This document shows, piece after piece, positions 25,927-34,605 of a stretch of DNA of 64,000 bases (the first letter of the stretch is position 1; each line of letters opens with the position of its first letter). A program made the translations under genes and the position numbers. The notes under the pieces were generated by a model. It made no database searches. It saw only the letters and a list, made by a program, of their open reading frames with translations, and was not told the DNA's origin. The DNA is from Polaribacter aestuariivivens (GTDB lineage Bacteria > Bacteroidota > Bacteroidia > Flavobacteriales > Flavobacteriaceae), in NCBI RefSeq assembly GCF_005885675.1, contig NZ_VANR01000004.1, forward strand, positions 300,159-364,158, read 5' to 3'.

Positions 25927-27219
25927 ATGAAAAACTTACTATTAACACTTTGCTGTGTTATGTTTATTAGCATTTCTTATGCACAATCTAATAAAGACAT
26001 TGCCAATGTTTATATTAAGAGAGCAAACAATGTAATTGAAGAAAGTATTGATTTTAAAGAGGCTTTAGTACTTTTTGAAAAGGCGATGAAATATATGGAT
26101 ACTGTAACATCTCCAGATGTTGCCAGCTTAGGAGCTAGAATTTATTTTGAATTAGAAAATTATAAAGAAGCTCAAAAATATTCTAAACAATTTTTTTTAC
26201 TATCAAAAAATAAAAAATCTGAACAGTATCTTAATCAATTAGAATTGTTTGTAACAATAAATGAAGAAATAGAATTACAGTTAGAAGAAGAAAAAAGACT
26301 TGAACAAGAAAGATTGTTAAAAGAAAAAGAGTTACGAAGAATAGATTCTTTAAAAACAGTTTGGAAAAAGAATGCAGATAACTTATCTATAAAAGTTGAT
26401 AGCATTTATAATTTCAATAAAAACAGTTATGCTTTATACACTCAGAATGGAAAGTTCGGAATTTTAAGCGATGTTGGAGAAATTATAGTTGAAGCTGCAG
26501 AATACGATTTTGGAGTAAATTTTGAGGGTTATATTTTGTTGCAAAACAAAAAAAACAATCCAACAAAAATATATTATTACAACACGTATAAAAATACTGG
26601 AACTACACTACCAAATCCATCTGAATTTAATTCTATTTCAACCAATTTCGGACAAGTTATGTTGCCAAGATCAAATGGAAGATTGGTAACTTACCCAAAC
26701 AATTCTGCTGCGCCAATGGTTTTTGATTTAAACGAAAATAAAATTGTAAAAGTAGCTAATAAAGAAGATTTGTTAGATAAGTTAGAAAAGAATGATATCA
26801 TCAGAAAGTACAATAGAGATGATGAGGTGAAAATTGATAAAGAATGGTATGTTTTTGGAGGTCATTTAGGAGGTGGAATTCATCCTTTATATCCGGAAGG
26901 TAAAGATGGTAATAAACACACTGTAAACGCATACTTATTTTCGGTTGATGGAAGCGTTTTACCAACAAATGCCAATTACCAATATTTAGGTGCTTTTTAT
27001 AATAGTAAAATAGAAGCTCTAAAAGCAGGTAAAAGAGTTTGGTTGAGTCAAAGTGGAAAAAAAGTAGATGCTTTAAATGACAAACTTGCAAATTACGAAG
27101 GAAACTCTAAAATTGTAAAAATAGAAGATGGTGTTTACCAAATATTAAAAGAAGGTAAAATTGTAAAAGGAAAAGAATCTTTAGAAAAAATGGTTGATTT
27201 TTTAAGAAAATTTGATTAA
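25927..27219 (+). CDS. Exported protein of unknown function with TPR-like and coiled-coil N-terminus
   Basis: 430 residues with a signal peptide ending ISYAQS. Residues 25-105 look like helical TPR-type repeats (FKEALVLFEKAMKYM, then LENYKEAQKYSKQF). A charged coiled coil with LEEEKRLEQERLLKEKELRR follows at about 118-142. The rest alternates strand-like segments with a YTQNGKFGILSDVGEI motif, weakly like WG repeats. No family is recognised. The methyltransferase gene on the other strand ends 8 bases away with no terminator between them. Confidence 0.7.
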   Translation: MKNLLLTLCCVMFISISYAQSNKDIANVYIKRANNVIEESIDFKEALVLFEKAMKYMDTVTSPDVASLGARIYFELENYKEAQKYSKQFFLLSKNKKSEQYLNQLELFVTINEEIELQLEEEKRLEQERLLKEKELRRIDSLKTVWKKNADNLSIKVDSIYNFNKNSYALYTQNGKFGILSDVGEIIVEAAEYDFGVNFEGYILLQNKKNNPTKIYYYNTYKNTGTTLPNPSEFNSISTNFGQVMLPRSNGRLVTYPNNSAAPMVFDLNENKIVKVANKEDLLDKLEKNDIIRKYNRDDEVKIDKEWYVFGGHLGGGIHPLYPEGKDGNKHTVNAYLFSVDGSVLPTNANYQYLGAFYNSKIEALKAGKRVWLSQSGKKVDALNDKLANYEGNSKIVKIEDGVYQILKEGKIVKGKESLEKMVDFLRKFD

Positions 27220-27227
27220 AAACACCA

Positions 27228-27995
27228 TTACTTATAACAAACAGGAAGAATTTCATTCTTCATTAAACAAAATCGTTCTAGTTTTTCTGGAGCGATTTTT
27301 TTTGTGTAATCTACTTCATCAACCTTAAAACCAATTGATCTTAATTTATCAAAATAATCTTTACCGTAAACTCTTACGTGGTCATACTGCCCAAAAATTT
27401 TAGTACGTTCTTTTTTGTCTGTGATGGAATCGTCTTCAAAAGTTTTTTCTCTTGATAAATCTTGCGGAATTTGAAAAATACCGAAACCACCTTTTTTCAT
27501 TACACGATATAGCTCTTGCATAGCTTTCGTATCATTTGGAATGTGCTCTAAAACATGATTGCAAAAAACAACGTCAAAAGAGTTTTCTTGAAAAGGTAAG
27601 TTACAAATATCTGCTTTTACATCTGCAATAGGTGATTCTAGGTCAGAGGTAATATAATCTAGGTTTTTCTGTTTTCTAAATATGTCTAAAAAACATTGTT
27701 CTGGTGCTATGTGTAAAACTTTTAATTTTTTTGAAGATGTAAAAAAATCAGTTTCATCTTTTAAGAAAAGCCACATTAATCTGTGTCTTTCTAAAGACAA
27801 AGTTGAAGGTGAAAGTGCATTTTCTCTTTGTTTTCCGTAACCATAAGGTAAAAATTCACGAAAAGATTTTCCGTCAATTGGATCCGTAAAATTATTTCCT
27901 TTTAAACTAAATGCAATTATTGGACGAACTAAATAACTTGCTTTAATTAGCCATGGTCTTGGTATTGTATTTAAAATTTTTTTAAATATTTTCAT
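27228..27995 (-). CDS. SAM-dependent methyltransferase (class I)
   Basis: 255 residues. The fold is read from LKVLHIAPEQCFLDIF (motif I in a variant form), YITSDLESPIADVKADICNLPFQENSFDVVFCNHVLEHIPNDTKAMQELYRVMKKGGFGIFQIP, which is a typical methyltransferase type 11 core. The substrate is unknown. The N-terminal 60 residues are basic and hydrophobic (RPWLIKASYLVRPIIAFSLKG), perhaps membrane-associated. It lies between the converging exported-protein gene and map, which is upstream on the same strand with a 26-base gap. Confidence 0.88.
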   Translation of the reverse strand: MKIFKKILNTIPRPWLIKASYLVRPIIAFSLKGNNFTDPIDGKSFREFLPYGYGKQRENALSPSTLSLERHRLMWLFLKDETDFFTSSKKLKVLHIAPEQCFLDIFRKQKNLDYITSDLESPIADVKADICNLPFQENSFDVVFCNHVLEHIPNDTKAMQELYRVMKKGGFGIFQIPQDLSREKTFEDDSITDKKERTKIFGQYDHVRVYGKDYFDKLRSIGFKVDEVDYTKKIAPEKLERFCLMKNEILPVCYK

Positions 27996-28021
27996 TGAAT
28001 AGCATTGAGCTCCAAAGTAAT

Positions 28022-28825
28022 TTACTGTCTGAATTCATCTTCTTCATTGGTAACAATACCTAAAGCATCATGCACATATTTAAAGGTTGATAAAAGTTCT
28101 GGTTTACCGTTTAAAATAGCAACATCATGCTCAAAATGTGCAGATGGTTTACCATCTAAGGTTGTGATTGTCCAACCATCATTATGTTGTTTTATTTTGT
28201 GAGTGCCTAAATTTGTCATTGGTTCTATTGCTACAACCATACCTTCTACAAATTTTTTACCTCTTCCTCTTTTACCATAATTTGGCATGTTTGGATCTTC
28301 GTGCATTTCTCTTCCTAAACCATGACCAACTAATTCTCTTACAACGCCATAACCATGGTCTTCTGTAAACTTTTGAATAGCATAACCAACATCTCCAACT
28401 CTGTTACCAACTTTAAATTCACGAATACCAACATACAAGCTTTCTCTTGTTACGTCTAATAATTTTTTGGTTTCATCAGCAATTTCACCAACAGCAAATG
28501 TGTATGCGTGATCGCCATAAAAACCATTTTTCTTAGCACCACAATCTATCGAAATAATATCACCTTCTTGTAAAGGTTCTTTATTTGGAATACCATGAAC
28601 TACTTGTGAATTTGGACTCATACAAAGTGTGTTCGGGAAATCATACAAGCCTAAAAAACCAGGTATTGCACCTTGTTCTCTAATAAAATCTTCTGCTAAT
28701 TTATCTAAATATAAAGTGGTTACACCAGGCTTTATTTCTTTTGCAAGCATGCCTAATGTTTTAGAAACAACTAATGCGCTTTCACGCATAATTTCTATTT
28801 CCTCTTTGGTTTTAATTTTAATCAT
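28022..28825 (-). CDS. map: Methionine aminopeptidase, type I
   Basis: 267 residues from the ATG at 28825. It removes the initiator methionine from new proteins. The pita-bread fold metal ligands are visible: VVHGIPNKE, IISIDCGAKKNGFYGDHAYTF (two Asp ligands), GHGLGREMHEDP (His), VVAIEPMT (Glu), and FEHDVAI near the end (Glu). The frame is open a further 21 bases upstream, but a -7 box covers that region, and the family starts MIKIKTKEEIEIMR. The methyltransferase gene follows. Confidence 0.96.
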   Translation of the reverse strand: MIKIKTKEEIEIMRESALVVSKTLGMLAKEIKPGVTTLYLDKLAEDFIREQGAIPGFLGLYDFPNTLCMSPNSQVVHGIPNKEPLQEGDIISIDCGAKKNGFYGDHAYTFAVGEIADETKKLLDVTRESLYVGIREFKVGNRVGDVGYAIQKFTEDHGYGVVRELVGHGLGREMHEDPNMPNYGKRGRGKKFVEGMVVAIEPMTNLGTHKIKQHNDGWTITTLDGKPSAHFEHDVAILNGKPELLSTFKYVHDALGIVTNEEDEFRQ

Positions 28826-28843
28826 GTTAAAAAAATTGAAACG

Positions 28844-28851
28844 CAAAGTTA
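28844..28851 (-). promoter_or_regulatory. Promoter -7 box for map
   Basis: TAACTTTG on the minus strand matches TAnnTTTG, 18 bases before the ATG at 28825. It overlaps the alternative upstream start at 28846, so that start is unlikely. Confidence 0.6.
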
Positions 28852-28883
28852 CTATATTTTAAAGAATTGATAACGTAATAAAA

Positions 28884-29285
28884 TTATTTGAAAAAAGAGA
28901 AAAACCCTTTTTTCTTTTTTTCTGGTGGTTCAGAATTAAAAATTTGTTTGTAAACTGCTGTCCAACCAATAAAACCGCCAATATTTCTATCGTCTATAAA
29001 CAAGTCTGCATGAATTTTTCTACTATCTTTTGGGTCGTAAATTTCCTCTGGATAACTGTTGTTTATGGCATAAAACTCAATGCCATTTTTTTTACAAAAA
29101 GCAACAGCTTCATCTAACCTGGCACCACTTCTATACGTCCAAAGAATTAATCTGTAACCTTCTGACTGTAATTTTTTTAATGTTTCGAAAGCAAAAATAG
29201 TTGGTTTGCCTATTTTTGGATAAGCATCTTCTACAATGGTTCCGTCAAAATCTACAGCAATAAGTAGGTTGTTGTTATAGGTCAT
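28884..29285 (-). CDS. HAD-like hydrolase, BT0820-type
   Basis: 133 residues. The HAD signature is AVDFDGTIVED at the N-terminus (nucleophile Asp in DFDGT), LWTYRSGARLDEAV for motif II, and LFIDDRNIGG as the motif with the metal-binding Asp pair. The short form with no cap domain matches a group of small Bacteroidota HAD proteins that act on phosphorylated compounds. The C-terminus is basic (PEKKKKGFFSFFK). The start codon follows directly after the upstream thioredoxin-like gene, so the pair is one operon with gpmI. Confidence 0.85.
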   Translation of the reverse strand: MTYNNNLLIAVDFDGTIVEDAYPKIGKPTIFAFETLKKLQSEGYRLILWTYRSGARLDEAVAFCKKNGIEFYAINNSYPEEIYDPKDSRKIHADLFIDDRNIGGFIGWTAVYKQIFNSEPPEKKKKGFFSFFK

Positions 29286-29846
29286 TTATTTGCTTCTATC
29301 ATAAGAATGTTTGTAGGGTTTTCCAGAAACTATCTTTAAAATATCTTTTTCTAAAGATTCTCTTGGTCTTTCTACAAATCTTCCTATTTCTTTACCATCT
29401 TTATAAAAAATAAAAGTTGGCACTCTAATAATATTGAAACCTTCTTGTAAATTATCTGGTGTTTTTTTACTTCTGTTTACAGTTACTAAGTCAAAATTAC
29501 TAAGGTTAAAATTTGCTTGATCTAAAAGTTTATAAAAACGTGGTGTTTCTCTTTTAGAATCTCCACACCAAGTGCCCATAAAACCTTTTATGGTAACTCC
29601 TTTTAAATTTTCTTCAATTGCAGTAATGGTTGCATCATCTACCTTAAAAGTGTTGTATTTTTGATTGAACCAAGATTCGTAAGGTGCTTGCATAAAAGAT
29701 TCTTTATTGGCAAAACCAACTAAGTCACCTGAGGCATTTTTTTTAGCAGTAATTTCTTGCTGTACTTTATTTTCAGTAGCTTCTTGTTGTACTTTGCAAG
29801 AACTTATTAGTAAAATACTACATAAAATAATTAAAGTATTTTTCAT
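29286..29846 (-). CDS. Thioredoxin-like lipoprotein with a CxxS site
   Basis: 186 residues. A lipoprotein signal ends LLISSCKVQ, so it is anchored on the periplasmic side of a membrane. A thioredoxin fold follows: KGFMGTWCGDSKRETPRFYKLL at about residue 90, FDLVTVNRSK, and the cis-Pro segment RVPTFIFYKDGKEIGRFVE. The active site reads W-C-G-D-S, so the second cysteine of the usual CxxC pair is serine, which suggests a monothiol or non-redox role. It lies between gpmI (10-base gap) and the HAD gene (adjacent). Confidence 0.85.
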   Translation of the reverse strand: MKNTLIILCSILLISSCKVQQEATENKVQQEITAKKNASGDLVGFANKESFMQAPYESWFNQKYNTFKVDDATITAIEENLKGVTIKGFMGTWCGDSKRETPRFYKLLDQANFNLSNFDLVTVNRSKKTPDNLQEGFNIIRVPTFIFYKDGKEIGRFVERPRESLEKDILKIVSGKPYKHSYDRSK

Positions 29847-29856
29847 AAAATTTTTT

Positions 29857-31374
29857 TTAAAGTAAAGAGTGTTGTGTCATTTCTTTAGGTTGTTTTACTC
29901 CCATTAAATCTAAAATGGTAGGAGCAATATCGCCCAAGATACCACTTTTTATGGATTTTATTTCTTTGTCAATTAAAATAAAAGGTACAGGATTTGTAGT
30001 GTGTGCTGTATGTGGTGAACCATCAGGATTCATCATGGTTTCACAGTTTCCATGGTCTGCAATTAGCAAAGTAGAATATCCGTTTTTCAAACCTGTTTCT
30101 ATAACATCTTTTGCACAATTATCTACAGCTTCACAAGCTTTGATAGCTGCTTCCATAATTCCTGTATGACCAACCATATCACCATTTGCAAAATTTAAAC
30201 AAACAAAATCGGCATCTCCTTTTTCTAAATCTTCGCAAAGTGCATCTCTTAATTCGTAGGCACTCATTTCAGGTTTTAGGTCGTAAGTAGCAACTTTTGG
30301 TGAGTTTCTTAATATACGAGATTCACCTTCAAAAGGAGTTTCTTGTCCACCAGAAAAGAAAAAAGTTACGTGTGGATATTTTTCAGTTTCTGCAATACGA
30401 ATTTGTTTTTTACCAGCATTGGCTAAAACTTCTCCAAGTGTATTTTTAATATTATCGCTATTATAAATTACATTAATTCCTTTAAAAGATTCATCGTATA
30501 AAGTAATTGTAGTAAAGTATAAATCTAATTTTTTCATTCCATATTCAGGAAAATCATTTTGCGATAACGCATTTGTTAATTCTCTTCCTCTGTCTGTTCT
30601 ATAATTGAAAAACAAAACAACATCACCATTTTTAATTTGAGTTTTAGGAGTGCCATCTTCATTTGTAACAATAATTGGTTTATGGAATTCGTCTGTTAAA
30701 CCAGCTTCGTAATTTTTATTGATAGTTGCAATAACATCTGTTGTTTTTTCACCAACTCCATTTACTAAACCATCATAAGCTTCTTTAACACGTTCCCACC
30801 TATTATCTCTATCCATTGCGTAATAACGACCAGTTACTGATGCTAATTCACCAGTAGTTTTTTTCATGTATTCTTGTATGTCGTTTATAAAATATGCTCC
30901 AGATTTTGGGTCGCAATCACGTCCGTCAGAAAAAGCGTGTACAAAAACATTGTTTACATTGTTTTCTTTGGCAACATCTAACAAGCCTTTTAAATGGTTG
31001 ATGTGCGAATGAATACCTCCATTAGAAACCAAACCTAATAAATGAACATTTTTATTGTTTTCTTTGGCATATTTAAAGGTATCTAATAATACCTTTTCTT
31101 CACCTAATGTTTTTTCTTTTACGGCTTTATTAATTCTAGCTAAGTTTTGATATACAATTCTACCAGCTCCTAAATTCATATGACCAACTTCCGAATTTCC
31201 CATTTGACCTTCTGGTAAACCTACATGCTCACCATCTGTTCTTAATTCTGCATGCGGATATTGGTTGTATAAATTATTAATGTAAGGTGTGTTTGCGTTG
31301 TAAATTGCGGATACTTTAGGGTCTTGTGTAATTCCCCATCCATCCAAAATCATTAAAATTACTTTCTTGTTCAT
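29857..31374 (-). CDS. gpmI: 2,3-bisphosphoglycerate-independent phosphoglycerate mutase
   Basis: 505 residues, the normal length. It interconverts 3- and 2-phosphoglycerate in glycolysis using two manganese ions. The alkaline-phosphatase-type fold shows LMILDGWG with the first metal Asp, MGNSEVGH with the nucleophilic Ser (S61), FNYRTDRGREL in the transferase part, and the C-terminal metal sites NFANGDMVGHTG, ADHGNCE and TAHTTNPVPF. It is the first gene of a three-gene operon with the thioredoxin-like lipoprotein and the HAD protein. Confidence 0.97.
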   Translation of the reverse strand: MNKKVILMILDGWGITQDPKVSAIYNANTPYINNLYNQYPHAELRTDGEHVGLPEGQMGNSEVGHMNLGAGRIVYQNLARINKAVKEKTLGEEKVLLDTFKYAKENNKNVHLLGLVSNGGIHSHINHLKGLLDVAKENNVNNVFVHAFSDGRDCDPKSGAYFINDIQEYMKKTTGELASVTGRYYAMDRDNRWERVKEAYDGLVNGVGEKTTDVIATINKNYEAGLTDEFHKPIIVTNEDGTPKTQIKNGDVVLFFNYRTDRGRELTNALSQNDFPEYGMKKLDLYFTTITLYDESFKGINVIYNSDNIKNTLGEVLANAGKKQIRIAETEKYPHVTFFFSGGQETPFEGESRILRNSPKVATYDLKPEMSAYELRDALCEDLEKGDADFVCLNFANGDMVGHTGIMEAAIKACEAVDNCAKDVIETGLKNGYSTLLIADHGNCETMMNPDGSPHTAHTTNPVPFILIDKEIKSIKSGILGDIAPTILDLMGVKQPKEMTQHSLL

Positions 31375-31423
31375 TTTCTAAAATTGAAAAGTAAAAATAA
31401 GAAACATTTTTCGCTTTTAATAA

Positions 31424-31687
31424 CTATTTTACGAAACCGATAGCGTAAAAAATAGCTACTAACAAAATAACTATAATAAGTACTTTTCGTAAGAAAAGAA
31501 CATTGTTTTCTTTTTGTAATTTTTCTCTGAGTTTTACAATTTCTTCTGGAGTTGCTTTGTTTTTAAAATGCAGTTTGTTTTTATTACTTTTTTTAAAGTC
31601 TTTTATTTTTTCGAAAGTAGACACACGTGTTCTCTTATTTGCTTTTAAACTTGCAATCATCGCCGAAACAGAACCTCCAAACCCCAT
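31424..31687 (-). CDS. Small protein with one C-terminal membrane helix
   Basis: 87 residues. A basic N-terminal part (Lys/Arg-rich, KNKLHFKNKATPEEIVKLREKLQKE) is followed by a C-terminal hydrophobic helix VLIIVILLVAIFYAIGF. A membrane-anchored helical protein of unknown function. The start MGFGGSVSAMIASLKANKRTR is plausible, and the codon usage is like that of its neighbours. It stands alone between gpmI and the hydroxylase gene. Confidence 0.65.
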   Translation of the reverse strand: MGFGGSVSAMIASLKANKRTRVSTFEKIKDFKKSNKNKLHFKNKATPEEIVKLREKLQKENNVLFLRKVLIIVILLVAIFYAIGFVK

Positions 31688-31861
31688 AATAAATCATTAA
31701 CTATTTATCTATTAGTATTAAAAATGAAATAATTGTTACAAAAATTAATTTTTCGCCTAAAACCAATTGTTTATTTTTCATTCCTTTTTTAAGTAATTGT
31801 TATAAAGACAGAAAAACGAACTTTTAGTTATTAAAAAATATTAAATCAATATTTTAATATG

Positions 31862-31869
31862 TAATTTTG
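31862..31869 (+). promoter_or_regulatory. Promoter -7 box for the aromatic amino acid hydroxylase operon
   Basis: TAATTTTG matches TAnnTTTG, 23 bases before the start codon at 31893. Confidence 0.5.
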
Positions 31870-31892
31870 TAAGAATATTATAATTACATGTT

Positions 31893-33653
31893 ATGGATGC
31901 TCATTTTGAATTGAACGATGTTACCAAGAAACTTCCCAAACATTTGCACAAGTTTGTGGTACAACAACCTTATGATGAATACACAGCTCAAAATCAAGCT
32001 GTTTGGCGTTATGTGATGAGAATGAATGTAGATTATTTGAGTAAAGTAGCTCATGAATCTTACCTAAAAGGACTTTCTAAAACAGGGATTTCCATTGATG
32101 AAATTCCACATATGGAAGGCATGAATCGTATTTTAAAAGATATTGGTTGGGCTGCAGTTTCTGTTGATGGTTTTATACCACCAAATGCTTTTATGGAATT
32201 TCAAGCCTATAATGTATTGGTAATAGCATCTGATATGAGAACGATTAATCATATTGAATATACTCCAGCACCAGATATTATTCATGAAGCTGCAGGTCAT
32301 GCACCCATTATTGCGAACCCAGAATATGCAGAGTATTTAAGACGTTTTGGTGAAATTGGTAGTAAGGCAATTTCTTCAGCTAAAGATTATGAAATGTATG
32401 AGGCAATTCGTTTATTGTCTATTTTAAAAGAAGATCCAAATTCTACTGAAGAAGAAATTAATAATGCACAAGAAAAGGTAGAGTATTTGCAAGATAATAT
32501 GGGCGAATTATCAGAAATGGCACAAATACGAAACCTACATTGGTGGACTGTTGAATATGGATTGATAGGAACCTTAGAGCATCCTAAAATTTATGGTGCA
32601 GGCTTACTATCTTCTATAGGTGAAAGTGCTTGGTGCATGCAAGATAAAGTAAAAAAAGTACCTTATTCTATAGAGGCTGCAAATACAAATTTTGATATAA
32701 CAAAACCACAACCACAACTATTTGTAACTCCAGATTTTGCATATTTAAGTTTGGTTTTAGAACAATTCGCAAATAAAATGGCCATTCGAAAAGGTGGTTT
32801 AAAAGGAATTCAGAAATTAATAAATTCTTGCAATTTAGGAACGATTGAATTAAGTACAGGAATACAAATTTCAGGTGTTTTCACAAATGTAATTGAAGAC
32901 GAAAATGGGAAACCGATTTATTTTCAAACAACAGGAAAAACAGCTTTATCAACTAGAGATAAAGAATTGATTGGTCATGGAATTGAAAACCATAAAAATG
33001 GGTTTGGAAGTCCTGTTGGCAAATTAAAAGGTATTAATATTGCTATTGAAAACATGAGCCCTAGAGACTTGGAAGCGTATCAAATTTATGAAGGAAAGCG
33101 AATTTCTTTAGAATTTGAAGGAGATGTGAAAGTAGAAGGTAATGTAATTACAGGAACAAGAGATTTAAGAGGTAAAATTTTACTAATTTCTTTTGAAAAC
33201 TGTACTGTTACTCATGGAAAAACTATTCTTTTTAAACCAGAATGGGGTATTTACGATATGGCAGTTGGTAAAGAAGTAGTTTCAGCGTATTCTGGAGCAG
33301 CAGATATCAATTCTTTTGAAGATACATCTAAGGTTTCTGAAACGAAAACTCATAAAATTAAATATTCCGAAAATGAGAAGATCTTGTATAATTTATATGA
33401 TGATGTTCGTAAAATGCGCTCTACAAAAAATACATCTGAAGAAGAACTAAAAGTTATTTTTAATCAATTAAAAACAAATTTTCCTTTAGATTGGTTGCTG
33501 AATTTAGAATTATATGAAGTAGCTTTGCAAAATAATTTTGCTGTAAAAACGGAAATATTAAATTATTTGTTGCTTTTGCAAGAAAATAAGGCTTATAAAA
33601 AATTAATTGAAAACGGATTGAATTTGTTACACGTAAACGAATTACAATCATAA
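31893..33653 (+). CDS. phhA: Aromatic amino acid hydroxylase (phenylalanine 4-monooxygenase type)
   Basis: 586 residues. The N-terminal part is the biopterin-dependent iron hydroxylase. The iron ligands appear as HEAAGH (H131 and H136) and as the Glu in WWTVEYG (E221). It would convert phenylalanine to tyrosine using tetrahydropterin and oxygen. It is twice the length of the E. coli-type bacterial enzymes: about 300 residues after the hydroxylase core are not assigned to a known domain. Long forms are, from memory, common in flavobacteria. A rhodanese gene follows after 11 bases. The exact amino acid substrate is not proven. Confidence 0.88.
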   Translation: MDAHFELNDVTKKLPKHLHKFVVQQPYDEYTAQNQAVWRYVMRMNVDYLSKVAHESYLKGLSKTGISIDEIPHMEGMNRILKDIGWAAVSVDGFIPPNAFMEFQAYNVLVIASDMRTINHIEYTPAPDIIHEAAGHAPIIANPEYAEYLRRFGEIGSKAISSAKDYEMYEAIRLLSILKEDPNSTEEEINNAQEKVEYLQDNMGELSEMAQIRNLHWWTVEYGLIGTLEHPKIYGAGLLSSIGESAWCMQDKVKKVPYSIEAANTNFDITKPQPQLFVTPDFAYLSLVLEQFANKMAIRKGGLKGIQKLINSCNLGTIELSTGIQISGVFTNVIEDENGKPIYFQTTGKTALSTRDKELIGHGIENHKNGFGSPVGKLKGINIAIENMSPRDLEAYQIYEGKRISLEFEGDVKVEGNVITGTRDLRGKILLISFENCTVTHGKTILFKPEWGIYDMAVGKEVVSAYSGAADINSFEDTSKVSETKTHKIKYSENEKILYNLYDDVRKMRSTKNTSEEELKVIFNQLKTNFPLDWLLNLELYEVALQNNFAVKTEILNYLLLLQENKAYKKLIENGLNLLHVNELQS

Positions 33654-33664
33654 ATTAAAAAAAA

Positions 33665-33976
33665 ATGGGATTGTTTGGAATATTTGGTCAAAAAGATGAA
33701 TCTGAAAACATTAAAGAGTATTTAGAAAAAGATGCTATAATTTTAGATGTAAGAACACAAGCTGAATGGAATGAAGGTCATATTGATAATGCAAAACATA
33801 TTGTTTTGAATTTAATTCCTTTAGAAATAGAACAAATAAAATCGTGGAACAAACCAGTAATTACTGTTTGTAGAAGTGGAGGTAGAAGTGGACAAGCAAT
33901 GCAGTTTTTAGCTCAAAATGGAATAGATGTAATTAATGGAGGTCCTTGGCAAAACGTTGCAAAACATTTAGAGTAA
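33665..33976 (+). CDS. Rhodanese-domain protein
   Basis: 103 residues, a single rhodanese domain. The N-terminal half has AIILDVRTQAEWNEGHIDNA, and the active-site loop is CRSGGRSG with C69 as the sulfur-carrying cysteine. It moves sulfane sulfur between donors and acceptors. It is expressed with the upstream hydroxylase (11 bases away) and ends 6 bases from the stop of the convergent gene at 33983. A direct link to the hydroxylase reaction is not evident. Confidence 0.92.
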   Translation: MGLFGIFGQKDESENIKEYLEKDAIILDVRTQAEWNEGHIDNAKHIVLNLIPLEIEQIKSWNKPVITVCRSGGRSGQAMQFLAQNGIDVINGGPWQNVAKHLE

Positions 33977-33982
33977 TTTAAT

Positions 33983-34375
33983 TTAACGGTAATTACCAAA
34001 ACCTTTTCTTCGGCGTTTTTGCATTCTGCTATAAATGCTGTAAGATTGTTTTATTTTTCGAATAATAGCTAGAGTACTTCCTAACATAGCACCAACAAAC
34101 GCACCCATTGTTAAGGCATCAAAATCGTGATTTGTAAGTATGTATTTTGCGTAAAATATTACAACACCAATTCCAATAGACACAAAAAAAACTTGTAATT
34201 TAGATTTTGAAAAATGTGCATAAAGTCCACATAAAAATCCTGTAACAATTGATGCAGCAGTAATTTTTGTTAAAAAAAGTTTTGACAACTCATTAGTATT
34301 TGTATCAATAACAGATGTAACAAACATACCAACTAAAGCTCCCGAAAAAATACCTATTAAAATTTTTCTGATCAT
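33983..34375 (-). CDS. Small membrane protein with about four helices
   Basis: 130 residues with a glycine-containing first helix (IRKILIGIFSGALVGMFVTSVI), then helices IVTGFLCGLYAHF, FVSIGIGVVIFYAKYIL and MGAFVGAMLGSTLAII, and a basic tail (RMQKRRRKGFGNYR). No family recognised. The first helix repeats GxxxG-type spacing, as in packing helices. A -7 box lies 34 bases upstream. The upstream intergenic region holds a broken regulator gene. Confidence 0.65.
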   Translation of the reverse strand: MIRKILIGIFSGALVGMFVTSVIDTNTNELSKLFLTKITAASIVTGFLCGLYAHFSKSKLQVFFVSIGIGVVIFYAKYILTNHDFDALTMGAFVGAMLGSTLAIIRKIKQSYSIYSRMQKRRRKGFGNYR

Positions 34376-34408
34376 TTTATGCTAATGACTGTGTTTTTTT
34401 TAAAGGTA

Positions 34409-34416
34409 CAAAATTA
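34409..34416 (-). promoter_or_regulatory. Promoter -7 box for the small membrane protein
   Basis: TAATTTTG on the minus strand matches TAnnTTTG, 34 bases before the start at 34375. Confidence 0.45.
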
Positions 34417-34421
34417 ATTAT

Positions 34422-34545
34422 TTAAATTAAGTTTCTTTTTTGAGCCTTCATAACAGCTTCCATTTTACTATGAACTTTTAGTTTTTTGTAAGTGTTTTCA
34501 ATATGTTTTCTAACGGTAAAAGATGAAGTTTTTACTTTATGTTTT
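34422..34545 (-). pseudogene. Remnant of a LuxR-type response regulator (C-terminal HTH only)
   Basis: On the minus strand, from about 34545 to a TAA at 34422-34424, a frame reads KTSSFTVRKHIENTYKKL then KVHSKMEAVMKAQKRN, which is the C-terminal end of a LuxR-family helix-turn-helix domain. There is an in-frame stop just upstream, no start codon, and no receiver domain before it. The next gene ends at 34606, leaving no room for an intact regulator. It is therefore a decayed fragment. Confidence 0.7.
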
Positions 34546-34605
34546 GTTGTTATTTACTTAAGTAATCATTTGATTTTATGAATCTCGCATAGTTTACAAC
34601 GTTTT

